Source: JAVBQJ01 sp031549115 | GTDB lineage: Bacteria; Verrucomicrobiota; Lentisphaeria; Victivallales; Victivallaceae | Length of the DNA: 40,910 bases | Reading direction: 5' to 3' | Assembly: GCA_031549115.1 (NCBI GenBank) | Contig: JAVBQJ010000008.1 | Location: forward strand, 1-40,910 | Shown here: in pieces, positions 8,248-17,064 of the stretch | How positions within the stretch are numbered: position 1 is the first letter of the stretch | How the letters are laid out: every line of letters starts with the position of its first letter | Translations under genes and position numbers: made by a program | Notes under the pieces: generated by a model | Seen by the model: only the letters and a program-made list of their open reading frames with translations | The model's database searches: none | What the model was told of the DNA's origin: nothing

Positions 8248-10698
8248 TTACCGGTTGACGTTCCAGGCGGCTTCGGCGGTTTCCTGGAAGCCGCTGCAAC
8301 GCCCCTCCCAGCCGGAGCCGATCATGCCGAGGCATGGTTCTCCGGCTTCGGCCGCTTCTTTCGCCAACTTGGCGAAGGAACGGATGTTTTTGACGTTTTC
8401 CCACGGCATCACCACCGAGGCGATGCCTTGCGCACTCCAGAATTCGAGCGCCTCGCGGCCCGGTCCAGTCGGGTAGTTGGCGTCGTAGCCCCAGATGATC
8501 ATGGTGATATCATGGCCGCGCCAGGCTTCGGCGGCGCTGCGGCTGTAGTCGTTGAGGTCGCCGGTGAATGCGAGCACGCCGGTCCCGGGCGAGCTCCGGC
8601 GCATCGCATCCAGATGCAGCAGGTTTTCCTCGCGGTACAACTCCATCGGCGTCTTTCCGGAGTTACGGACCCGGCTGTCGGTGGCGAGCATATTGTCGGC
8701 GGGACCGAATTCCATCAGACAGGTGCCGGTATGGATGTAGCGCGGCTGGTAGCGGTCGGCGATTTTGGCGATGAAGTCGTCGGTGAGTTGGCGCACCTCC
8801 GGTTCCAGCGGGCAAAACGGGATGTTGCCGTCGCGTCGCCCGTTGCGGACGTGACTGACGAAGTCATACGACACCGAAACGGTTTCCCCGTCGGCGATGG
8901 CCGAGCCGGCGGTCCGGACGATCGTGAACGGCCGCGGCGATGCCATAGTATAATTGAACTGCATGTCGCCGTCGATGACCTTGTAATCCGTTTCGGGGGA
9001 GTATTCCAGTCCGGTGGCGGCATTGCGGACCTTCACATCGCTCAGGTTGGTGCGGATCACGTACGGGTTATGCAATGCCGTCGGGGTTTCGCCCTGGAGC
9101 GTCACGCGCTCATCGGCGATGAACTCGCCGGCTGCGAACGACGGATTTTTTCGCTCCACATAATAACCGCTGGACATGGTCATGAAGAACGGGATGAATT
9201 CCATCTGAAGCGCCCGGCACTGCTCCGCGACGGCGTCGATGTTCGCCAACTCCTCCGGCGTCTCCGGGCAGCCGGTGCTGATCATCATGGTATTGAATTT
9301 CCACCGGGCCGCCTGCTCGATATCGGCGTAGAGCATGCCCCGGATTTCCAGATCCGGCCAGTCGCGGATGTCGCAGGCGATCACCACGAGCTCGCCGCCG
9401 GATTCGGTCAAAAGACCCAGCAGCGTCATCATGCCGTTGAAGGCGCCGCGCGCGGTGCCGGCTTCAATGATGACGCCATCGCTTCCGGACCGGAAGGTGT
9501 AGCCTTCCGACTCATGACCCGGTAGCGCATACTTGTCTCCGATCCGGAGTTGTATCGCCGCATTGGCGTCGTCGGCAAAGCGCGCCGTGCGTTGAAACGG
9601 AGCCAGGTCCTGGTTCAACAGCTCCAGAGCGCCGGCGAACTCCTGCGGAGCGGCGCCGGTTACGGAGACGAGCAGCTCGGCGGGGATCGGGAAGTTATCG
9701 CCGGCGCCGTGCCAGACCGCCTCCCGCGGCTGCGGAATCAACTGGGGGTGATCCAAAGAAACATTGTCGAGGCGCACTACGCCATTGCCTGCGGCTTCGA
9801 ACGCCACCTCCACTGCGGTGGCGGCGGTGCTGAAAGGCAGCGCGACGGGTTGCCAGTTGGACTTGGGGCCGGTGAGTTCGAGCTCGCGCAGAATTTTACC
9901 CGAAGCGCTCTCCCGCACCAGGCAGCGCAGGGTGCCGTCGAACTTTTCCATATCGACGTCGGCGTAAAGACTCAGGTTCAATCCGGCCTCCGGGAGCGTC
10001 GTTGTCCGGGAGAGTGACGCCGGTTTTCCCGGTGTCGGGCTCAATTGCACCAGCCGGGCGCCGCAAAGGTCGCGGTCGGCGACGATATTGGCGGCGAACG
10101 GTTCGCCATAATTTACCAGGATGCAGTGCTTGGCGATCTGGTCATACACCAGAAATTTGCAGTCACCCTGAAAATCGGCGCCGACCAGCGCGTCGATGGT
10201 GAATACATAATCGGTATGCGGCTGTACCGGGACAGCGCGCGTTAACGTCGCCTGGGGCGCAATGTCGATGGGAAAATACATCAGGACACTCTGCGTTCCT
10301 TCCGCGGCGGCTTCCCGGTCCAGCGTTACATTGTCGATCGCCCAGCCGGCGAGACCGTCCTCGAAACCCGAATTGGGCAACTCCACCGCCGGAACGGAGC
10401 GGAAATTGTCCAGCCGCAGGTGTCCCAGCGAGTGTTTGTCGCTGACAATGTAGATATTGACGACGCTGTCGTCGCCGGTGTTGAAGCGGGCGGTCAACGG
10501 CAGCCAGTCGCCGGAGGCGGTGGCGATTTTGACATTGTCGGAATGCTTCCAGCCGCCGAGGGGATCGGCGGACTCGAAATCACCGTTGGGCAGCAGCGCC
10601 GGAGCGGCGCCCGCGCCCAGCGCGACCAGCGCGGCGGCAAGAAAGGCGCCGCATTTGTGGAATAACAGATTCATGGATGCTTTCCCTTTCTTTTGCAA
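8248..10698 (-). CDS. Secreted GH20-like protein with carbohydrate-binding modules
   Basis: An 816-residue exported protein. The likely start is TTG at 10698, 6 bases after AGGAG; the ATG at 10674 with weaker AAGGGA is an alternative. Either gives a signal peptide ending near GAGAAPA. Next come two beta-sandwich, CBM4/9-like modules (NGDFESADPLGGW, NSGFEDGLAGW; about 35-310), a GH20 N-terminal accessory domain (about 322-440) and a GH20-type barrel starting at DWPDLEIRGM (446). GH20 enzymes remove terminal hexosamines using an Asp-Glu pair in HxGGDE. Here the matching strand near 656 reads YIHTGTCLMEF, so the Asp is not evident. About 90 beta-rich residues (531-622) appear inserted in the barrel. 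Activity is doubtful; family membership is moderately sure. Confidence 0.72.
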   Translation of the reverse strand: MQKKGKASMNLLFHKCGAFLAAALVALGAGAAPALLPNGDFESADPLGGWKHSDNVKIATASGDWLPLTARFNTGDDSVVNIYIVSDKHSLGHLRLDNFRSVPAVELPNSGFEDGLAGWAIDNVTLDREAAAEGTQSVLMYFPIDIAPQATLTRAVPVQPHTDYVFTIDALVGADFQGDCKFLVYDQIAKHCILVNYGEPFAANIVADRDLCGARLVQLSPTPGKPASLSRTTTLPEAGLNLSLYADVDMEKFDGTLRCLVRESASGKILRELELTGPKSNWQPVALPFSTAATAVEVAFEAAGNGVVRLDNVSLDHPQLIPQPREAVWHGAGDNFPIPAELLVSVTGAAPQEFAGALELLNQDLAPFQRTARFADDANAAIQLRIGDKYALPGHESEGYTFRSGSDGVIIEAGTARGAFNGMMTLLGLLTESGGELVVIACDIRDWPDLEIRGMLYADIEQAARWKFNTMMISTGCPETPEELANIDAVAEQCRALQMEFIPFFMTMSSGYYVERKNPSFAAGEFIADERVTLQGETPTALHNPYVIRTNLSDVKVRNAATGLEYSPETDYKVIDGDMQFNYTMASPRPFTIVRTAGSAIADGETVSVSYDFVSHVRNGRRDGNIPFCPLEPEVRQLTDDFIAKIADRYQPRYIHTGTCLMEFGPADNMLATDSRVRNSGKTPMELYREENLLHLDAMRRSSPGTGVLAFTGDLNDYSRSAAEAWRGHDITMIIWGYDANYPTGPGREALEFWSAQGIASVVMPWENVKNIRSFAKLAKEAAEAGEPCLGMIGSGWEGRCSGFQETAEAAWNVNR

Positions 10699-10781
10699 AA
10701 ACCTCTCCTATTAAGTATATCCGAAGAGAGGAAGAAATGGAATGTAAGATACCACCGCTTCATGTAAAAACGTGCAAAAAT

Positions 10782-11993
10782 TCATCCATGTACTGTTGGT
10801 GAAAAGCAAAACTTATCCGTAATCCGCAGCCGGATCACGGAACAATACGGATCCGGCGGCGTTGCCGGCAGACCGGTCAGCTTGATGTTTCGGCCATGGC
10901 GGTGAATCGCGACGGCGCCGCCGGAGCCGAGGAGTTCGGCCTCGGAAAAGGTCAGCGGACAATTCGGAATCACCAGTTCGCCGTTTCCGTACCAGAAATG
11001 CACGAACAAAAAGACGTCGTCGCCGCGCCTGCCCGCCATGCCGTAATTGCCTCCGGCAATCTCCGGGTCGGCCCGCAAATTCCGGATCGTGTCGCCGTAT
11101 TGCGCCATCCAGCGGCCCATCGCCTCCAGCCGTTCGAGCTCCGGCGCTCCGATGCGCCCGGCGGCGTCGGGCCCGGCGTTTAGCAGGAAATTGCCGCCGT
11201 TCGCGTTGAAAAACGTCAGCATGATCAGCAGGCTGGTGATCGACTTGTATTCCCGGTCCGCCGGGCAATAGCCCCAATGGCCGTTCATCGTATGACTCCC
11301 CTCCCACGGCATGCCGGGCTCCTCCGGCAGGCTCACGGAGGATTCGACGGTATGGAAGTCCGCCGGGATTTGTCCGCGGTCGTTGACCGTGATATCCGGC
11401 TGGAGCCGGCGGATCATGGCTTCCAGCTCCGCCGTGCGCCAGTTTTCCGGGGTCAATACCGATTGCGAAGCCATATTCGGCGCCCGGTCGAACCACAACA
11501 GATCGATTTTGCCGTAGTTGCCCAGAAGTTCCCGGAGCTGGGTGTGGGTCAAGTCGACGTAATCGCGCCATGCCGCCGGATCGGCGTCGGGACCGGCATT
11601 GCAGGCGTCGATGCTCCAATCCGGAGGCGAAAAATACAACCCCACCTTCAGCCCGGCTTCCCGGCAGGCCGCGGCATATTCGTGCACCAGGTCGCGCCGG
11701 GGTCCGCGGTCGACGCTGTTGCGCCGGGTGGTGGCGGTGTCAAACAGGCAAAAGCCGTCGTGGTGCTTGGCGGTCAATACCATATAGCGCATGCCGTTGC
11801 GCCGCGCCAGCTCCGCCCAGGCGCGCGGATCGAAGGCCTCGGCGGTGAAACCGGGGGTCGCCCGGTCGTATTCCGCCACCGGCATTTGCTCGTTGTGCAT
11901 CAGCCACTCGCCGCGGCCGGGGACCGAATAGACGCCCCAATGCAGGAAGAGGCCGAACGCGGCATCCCGGAACCAATTGCTGGCGTTATGCAT
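10782..11993 (-). CDS. GH29 alpha-L-fucosidase, cytoplasmic
   Basis: A 403-residue glycosidase that hydrolyses terminal alpha-L-fucose. It shows the family N-terminus FGLFLHWGVYS, the VLTAKHHDGFCLF motif, LYFSPPDW, and LLWFD with predicted nucleophile Asp169, followed later by NFLLNAGPDAAG. The start is the ATG at 11993, after GGGAGG with a 6-base gap; it overlaps the stop of the GH116-like gene by 8 bases, which suggests coupled translation. A longer frame exists upstream, but its extra residues do not fit the family. No signal peptide is present, so it should work on imported fucosylated oligosaccharides. It lacks the C-terminal beta-sandwich found in longer family members. The acid/base Glu is not assigned here. 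Confidence 0.92.
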   Translation of the reverse strand: MHNASNWFRDAAFGLFLHWGVYSVPGRGEWLMHNEQMPVAEYDRATPGFTAEAFDPRAWAELARRNGMRYMVLTAKHHDGFCLFDTATTRRNSVDRGPRRDLVHEYAAACREAGLKVGLYFSPPDWSIDACNAGPDADPAAWRDYVDLTHTQLRELLGNYGKIDLLWFDRAPNMASQSVLTPENWRTAELEAMIRRLQPDITVNDRGQIPADFHTVESSVSLPEEPGMPWEGSHTMNGHWGYCPADREYKSITSLLIMLTFFNANGGNFLLNAGPDAAGRIGAPELERLEAMGRWMAQYGDTIRNLRADPEIAGGNYGMAGRRGDDVFLFVHFWYGNGELVIPNCPLTFSEAELLGSGGAVAIHRHGRNIKLTGLPATPPDPYCSVIRLRITDKFCFSPTVHG

Positions 11994-14796
11994 TTGCGAC
12001 CTCCCGCTGCACCCGGACCGGCGTGGAGAGATCCCAATTCCGGGCAATCACGTTATCTCGCAGGCGCACTTCGGCGAAGCGCAACCCCTCGATCCGGCGC
12101 AGCGGCGTCAACGTGACGCTATCCGGCGTATAGTCGAGCCGGATGGTGAAATTGCTGCCGAAAAGCGGGATGCGTAGCGTATCGCCCCACGACGCGGCGA
12201 ACTTCGGATCGATCGCCAGCCAACGGTCGGGAATCGACCACGCGAACCCGGACAGGGCATTCAGGATATACCATGACGCGGTATTGCTCATATACCACGG
12301 CAGTCCGTTGAAGCGCCCGTCGCCGGCGAAAGCGCACAGGTAGGTTTTCCAGGGTTGTTGGTTGATCTCGTACTGCAATTGCCAGGCTTGGCGCCAGGAG
12401 GCCGCCGCCTCCTCCGTCAACCCGTAATAGTTGGCCATCGCGCCGAAATAAAGCCAGGAATATTGCAGGAATGCCGCGCCGGTGCCGGCCACTTTGCCCT
12501 CCGGCGTGGTTTCGTCCGCCGGGCCGGGAAACGGCTGCAGGTTGCGCCGCCAGATTTCGGCGGCCGCCGTGCGAATCCGCTCCGTTCCGTACCCGGACGG
12601 CAGATGCATCAGCGCCGCCGCCCATTCGCCGGCCAGTTGCGGCAGCAGGCAGTTTTCGCCGTCCGGGCGGGCCTTGTTGCCGTCGCCGTCGTCGAAATTG
12701 CGGTAATAACGGCCGTTCCATAAGCGGCGTTCGGCGGTGGCGATCGCCGTTTCCCGCAATTGCCGGTAACGGAGCTGTTGGTCGGCGCGTCCCGCCAGCC
12801 GCGCCAGATCCTCCGCCGCGGCCAGTCCGGCGATCCAGGTCGTGGCGATATAGGCCGAGCAGCCGGGCCATTCGCTGGAATCGTAGCTGTTGCCGCGTCC
12901 GGGTTTCATGTCCGGGATGCCGTCGCCGTCGTCGTCGAAGTGCAGAACCCATGCGATCGCGCGTTCGATCCGGTCGAAGTGGCGCCGGAAAAAATCCATA
13001 TCCCCGGTGCCGTGCACATAACGGTGGAATTGCAGAATGAACGCCGCCGCCAGGTCCGGCCAATTGTCGTGGTTGTTGCGCTCGGGGTCGATCATTCCGT
13101 GCCCGAGATCGTGCGGGATGCCGCCGTTCGGCGCCTGAAAGTGTGCGAACAGCTCCAATTCGTTGCGGTCCAATGCCGGAAAGAGCGAAGTGTAGACCCC
13201 CTGCGAAGAGGTGCGTTGATCGATGGTACCGAGGCAGCCGTGCATTTTCGCCGGCGCTTCGTTGACGGCGAAGTGGTTTTCCGCGTCGTACCAGGTGCAC
13301 GCGGTCAATGGGAACTGGTCGTTGATGATTTTTTCCGCCAGCCACTCCGGCAGCGACGAATCGCGCAGGAGCGCCGGAACTTCGCGGACACGCGCCTCCA
13401 GCTCCGCCGCGCGGGAGAGCAGAAATTGCGCCGTCTGCGCCGCGCCGGAGAAGTGCGAGGTATAACGCACGCCGAAATCGCGCCCGAGCCGGTCGCGCCA
13501 GACCGGAAAATGCCACGCCAGCGCCAGGTCGAATGCCATCGTCGCGCCGGGGGCGAGATCGACCGGGACCCAGACGATCCCGCCCGGATGGACTTTGCCC
13601 TCTTCGCCCGGTGTGGCGAGTTCGTGTTCCGGTCCGGCTTCGACATTGAAGGAGCGGGTGAAGCGGCACGCCGGATGGTTGGACGCAAGCATATATTCGC
13701 CGCCGCTGGAGCCGTAGGGGTCGGGGGTGTGCGAGAAGAAGCGCAGCCCCTCCGGCGTCACCTCCTGGTCGTTGCCGGTGCGGTCGTTCCAGGTGTGAAA
13801 CGGGTAATCGGCGGTGCGTTTGGCGGTTCCGGGGCCGAATTCGGGTTTCAGACCGATGCCGCCGCAGCCGATCAGGTTTTCCCACGCCAGTCCGAATTCG
13901 CCGGAACGGCGTTCGTTTCCGGTGTTGGCGAGCCGGAAGCCGAAGAGCGCGCCGGGGGTATTGGCGGTGACCTCATCGTAGGGGGTCATCGGTCCGAAGG
14001 CGGTCAACTCGCAGTCGATGCCGTCATGGTGTCCAGATAATTCGAGCACCGGATAATCGGCGCGGCGCAATTGCCAGCAGCTTCCCTCCAGGCGCCGGAT
14101 CGCTCCGCCGGTGCCGCGCCAGGCGAAAAAGCAGCCGCGCACCCCGGCAATCGGCGCATCCTGGTTGTTGTTGGTGCTGATATTGACGAAGGTGCCGTCC
14201 GGGCATAATTCGACCTTGCCGGTGCCGATGCCGCCCAGCGGCATGCCGTTGCGGTGGTGCTGGACCCAGAGCCGGTCGGTGGTGAAGCTTTCCAGCTGAA
14301 ACCGTTCCGACGGCAGCGCCGGCGATCCGGCGATCCGCCGCTCCGCCCGCTCTTCCGGTGATTCATCGCCGTAAGTCAGCACGATCACATCGGGGTGGAT
14401 GACGCCGGAATGCAGGGTTAGACGCAGCGCGTGGTTGCCCTTCGGCCAGCGGCATTGCGCCAGCTTCGCCCAGCGGAAGTTATGGAAAAAGTCCCCGCTC
14501 CCCGGCAGCGTCGCGGTGCCGGCGCATCTCCCGTTGACGCTGACTTCGAGCACGCTCTCCGGCGCCGTGGTGGCGTAGCGCAGCCAGACGTTGCAGCTGT
14601 GCAAGCCGTCGACTTCCTCTTTGAAAGAGTATTCCAGAAACTGGCCGTTTTTCTGAAACGCCACCACGAAGCACCCCGCGCTCGCTTTCGGGTTGGCATA
14701 CACCCATTCCGGTGTATCCTTCGCCATGAAATTGCAATCGGTGAAGTCCTGGGCTTCCAGCCAGAACCACGCGTTTTCCTTTTCCTGATACTGCAT
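11986..14796 (-). CDS. GH116-like glycosidase (DUF608 / glucosylceramidase-like)
   Basis: A 936-residue protein. Residues 1-145 look like a beta-sandwich carbohydrate-binding domain (WFWLEAQDF, LRYATTAPESVLEVSVNG). The GH116 N-terminal domain follows with the signature GMPLGGIGTGK near 184. The C-terminal alpha/alpha barrel carries DGDGIPD and NSYDSSEW near 625-640, the segment that in GH116 holds the acid/base Asp, then CSAYIATTWIAGLAA. Known members act on beta-glucosides, beta-xylosides or glucosylceramide; which applies here cannot be told. There is no signal peptide, so it is probably intracellular. It lies 6 bases after the beta-helix gene and overlaps the fucosidase start. The ribosome site is weak (GAAAGATGAAG), which fits coupling to the gene before it. 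Confidence 0.82.
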   Translation of the reverse strand: MQYQEKENAWFWLEAQDFTDCNFMAKDTPEWVYANPKASAGCFVVAFQKNGQFLEYSFKEEVDGLHSCNVWLRYATTAPESVLEVSVNGRCAGTATLPGSGDFFHNFRWAKLAQCRWPKGNHALRLTLHSGVIHPDVIVLTYGDESPEERAERRIAGSPALPSERFQLESFTTDRLWVQHHRNGMPLGGIGTGKVELCPDGTFVNISTNNNQDAPIAGVRGCFFAWRGTGGAIRRLEGSCWQLRRADYPVLELSGHHDGIDCELTAFGPMTPYDEVTANTPGALFGFRLANTGNERRSGEFGLAWENLIGCGGIGLKPEFGPGTAKRTADYPFHTWNDRTGNDQEVTPEGLRFFSHTPDPYGSSGGEYMLASNHPACRFTRSFNVEAGPEHELATPGEEGKVHPGGIVWVPVDLAPGATMAFDLALAWHFPVWRDRLGRDFGVRYTSHFSGAAQTAQFLLSRAAELEARVREVPALLRDSSLPEWLAEKIINDQFPLTACTWYDAENHFAVNEAPAKMHGCLGTIDQRTSSQGVYTSLFPALDRNELELFAHFQAPNGGIPHDLGHGMIDPERNNHDNWPDLAAAFILQFHRYVHGTGDMDFFRRHFDRIERAIAWVLHFDDDGDGIPDMKPGRGNSYDSSEWPGCSAYIATTWIAGLAAAEDLARLAGRADQQLRYRQLRETAIATAERRLWNGRYYRNFDDGDGNKARPDGENCLLPQLAGEWAAALMHLPSGYGTERIRTAAAEIWRRNLQPFPGPADETTPEGKVAGTGAAFLQYSWLYFGAMANYYGLTEEAAASWRQAWQLQYEINQQPWKTYLCAFAGDGRFNGLPWYMSNTASWYILNALSGFAWSIPDRWLAIDPKFAASWGDTLRIPLFGSNFTIRLDYTPDSVTLTPLRRIEGLRFAEVRLRDNVIARNWDLSTPVRVQREVANA

Positions 14797-14802
14797 CGCG
14801 CT

Positions 14803-16296
14803 TCATCTTTCCCGTGCTTCGTAAGATTCTCTGATTTCCTCAAGTTTTCCATACGCCGCCCATTTCCCGGGCGAACCGCTTTCAATGCAGATCCAGCCGG
14901 CATACGCCCGGCTGGGATCCCGCAGATCCGGCGTCACATTCACCACCCGGTCGCCCTGAATCCAGTTGCCGGTGCGCGGCGCGCCGCTGCCGGGGATATG
15001 ACGGCGGTCGGTGATATAGGGCTTGAGCACGCGCCGCTCGGCCGGATCGGTGGTGCCGATCTCGATCAGGTTGTGCCAGGTGTCGATGCCCGGACCGGTG
15101 AAGCCGTGCAGCGACTGATCGACGAAGGTCACGCCGCAGGCGATCAGCGCATTCTGCCCGGTTTCGCCGAGCCAGACGCTCCCCCACAGACTGCAATCGA
15201 GCAGCACCAGCTGGCTGGGGCGGTCGAAGCGGATCGAATACGGGACCGGATCGCCACGCTGCGGGTCGCGCGCCAGCCCCTGCCACGGGCCGTTGTAATG
15301 GCGCACGCCGATCAGAAGATTCGGGTAGACGTTGACGCTGTGGCTGTCGCGGCCCCCCTCGGGCGCCTGCGCGCCGGTGGCGAGAAACGGTCCCGACCAT
15401 TCGCTCCACGCCTTGTTGACCTGGACGCCGCCGGTTTCAATGTAGATAAAACTGTGGGTCAAGTCCGTATCGGCGCCCGGCGGTTTGTAGCCGGAGAGGT
15501 TGGTGAAGAGGATTTCGCCCGCCCGCAGCCGGACGCCGTTTTCGCATTGATTGGAGCCGTAGATGTCGACGTTGCTGAACTCCACATTGGCCATATTGCC
15601 CGAGGCGCCGAGGATGCCGGTGCGGCTGACATACAGCGATACCTTGCGGAAATAGAGAAACGCGGTGTCCGGCCCGTTGCCGGCGATTTCGCCGATGCGG
15701 ATGCCTTCGGCGACGTTGTGCACGGTCAGGACGTTGAAATCGACGAACTTGCAGATTCCGGCATTCTGTTCGACCGGGCCCAACTGGATGCCGGTGACGC
15801 CGCGGGTCGGGCGTATCCAGTCGGGCTGTTTCTGGTTGTAGGATTCGGCGAGATCGGCGTCGCCGCCGTAAAGCGACAGGTTGTTCACCGTCAACTGAAT
15901 CATGCTGTCGAATTCGAACATGGTGCCGCCGTCGGGGCCGAGCCAGTGAAAGTAATAGCTTTCGCTCTCGTCCGGCATGCCGCGCGTTCCACCATAGGAG
16001 GTTTCACACTCGATGGTGAGGCTCCATTTCTCCTTGACGGAAATGGTCTTCGAAATCCCGTAGAAGCGCGGCGGGCGCGGGATGAAGAGCACCGCCCCCG
16101 GCATCACCGTGTTCTGCTGACCCGGAATCGGCGCGGGGGGCAGCGAATCGATGGCGCGCTGAATGGCTTCGGTTTCATCCGATCCGTCGCCCTTGGCGAA
16201 GTCGCCGAGGTTGATGTAATACGGATTGTCCTGCGCCGGCAGCGCCGCGGCGCCGCCGAGGACGGCCACGAGAAAACAGAGCAGCTTGCGGCGCAT
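14803..16296 (-). CDS. Secreted right-handed beta-helix protein (pectate-lyase-like)
   Basis: A 497-residue exported protein with a clear signal peptide (MRRKLLCFLVAVLGGAAALPAQ). The mature N-terminus has INLGDFAKGDGSDETEAIQ, the entry motif of the pectate-lyase-3 / GH28-like beta-helix superfamily, and the middle has repeating short beta runs (VNNLSLYGG, VEFSNVDIYGS, ILFTNLSGY). Catalytic residues of a known polysaccharide lyase or GH28 enzyme were not found, so lyase, hydrolase or non-catalytic binding are all open. Its ATG shares one base with the pseudopilin stop (TGATG at 16298-16294), with GGAGAG upstream, so the two are probably translated together. Confidence 0.75.
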   Translation of the reverse strand: MRRKLLCFLVAVLGGAAALPAQDNPYYINLGDFAKGDGSDETEAIQRAIDSLPPAPIPGQQNTVMPGAVLFIPRPPRFYGISKTISVKEKWSLTIECETSYGGTRGMPDESESYYFHWLGPDGGTMFEFDSMIQLTVNNLSLYGGDADLAESYNQKQPDWIRPTRGVTGIQLGPVEQNAGICKFVDFNVLTVHNVAEGIRIGEIAGNGPDTAFLYFRKVSLYVSRTGILGASGNMANVEFSNVDIYGSNQCENGVRLRAGEILFTNLSGYKPPGADTDLTHSFIYIETGGVQVNKAWSEWSGPFLATGAQAPEGGRDSHSVNVYPNLLIGVRHYNGPWQGLARDPQRGDPVPYSIRFDRPSQLVLLDCSLWGSVWLGETGQNALIACGVTFVDQSLHGFTGPGIDTWHNLIEIGTTDPAERRVLKPYITDRRHIPGSGAPRTGNWIQGDRVVNVTPDLRDPSRAYAGWICIESGSPGKWAAYGKLEEIRESYEARER

Positions 16297-17051
16297 CAGT
16301 ACACTCTCCAGTAGGAGCTTCCCAGCGGGGCGCCGCTCGGCAGGTTGTTCCGCTCCATATCGTCATGCTTGATCGCTTCGGCATGACCGTCGGTCATGGC
16401 GACATTGGCATAGCCGGAGTGGCGGTCGGCGAGAACCCGGTCCGTGGACAGATTCATCAGGGCCTTGTCCAGATAACGCGGCTGTACGACCGGATCCAGA
16501 CAACTGCTGCCGGAGGGCGGGTTGTTGGCGTCTCCGATCATGACCAGCTGCGACGGGTGCTGCTGGGCGCCGAGGCGACAGGACTTGAGCACGGCAACTC
16601 CCGCGACATCCCGCATGTAAGTGTTCATGCCGTATTGCGAAAACGGCGGCGACCTGAGGTCGGTGAAGTCGGCGGAGCCGGCCGGACAGTTCCAGATCGG
16701 CCGCTCCGCATGGGTGTCGGCGTTGTTGGCAATGTAGGACTGCATCAGGTATTGCCAGGTGATTCCGAAGGTGCCGTTGCCGTAAAACCACAGTCCTCCC
16801 GCATTGAGTCCGGTGACCGGCCAGACGGTCGTGTCGTAGAATGCATTGGGGATGTAATCTTCATTGTCCCCGGCGTACATGACCAGCCCCAGGGCGTATT
16901 GCTTGACCTGCGAGGTGCACTTGATCGATTGCGCTTTGGCGCGCGCTTTGCTCAGTGCCGGAAGAAGCATGCTGGCGAGAATCGCTATGATAGCGATAAC
17001 CACCAAAAGCTCAATTAATGTAAACTCATGCCGTACCGGATGCTGTTTCAT
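16296..17051 (-). CDS. Pseudopilin with H-X9-DG motif, locus 1
   Basis: A 251-residue type II secretion/type IV pilin-like protein. A 9-residue leader (MKQHPVRHE) precedes FTLIELLVVIAIIAIL, with Glu at +5 of the mature form as usual. The residue before the cleavage point is Glu, not Gly. The C-terminal part has HSGYANVAMTDG, the H-X9-DG motif of the prepilin-processing-associated domain (TIGR04294). Such proteins sit in the inner membrane and, in secretion systems, join a short periplasmic pilus; no secretion machinery is encoded nearby. The ATG at 17051 follows GGAGAG and lies 13 bases after the regulator, so the two are cotranscribed. Its stop overlaps the beta-helix start. Confidence 0.9.
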   Translation of the reverse strand: MKQHPVRHEFTLIELLVVIAIIAILASMLLPALSKARAKAQSIKCTSQVKQYALGLVMYAGDNEDYIPNAFYDTTVWPVTGLNAGGLWFYGNGTFGITWQYLMQSYIANNADTHAERPIWNCPAGSADFTDLRSPPFSQYGMNTYMRDVAGVAVLKSCRLGAQQHPSQLVMIGDANNPPSGSSCLDPVVQPRYLDKALMNLSTDRVLADRHSGYANVAMTDGHAEAIKHDDMERNNLPSGAPLGSSYWRVY

Positions 17052-17064
17052 CTTCGCTCTCCAT

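Noticed and set aside
14431..16314. 627-codon plus-strand open frame opposite the beta-helix gene and the 5' part of the GH116-like gene
   Set aside because: Shadow of two coupled genes; no recognisable motif.
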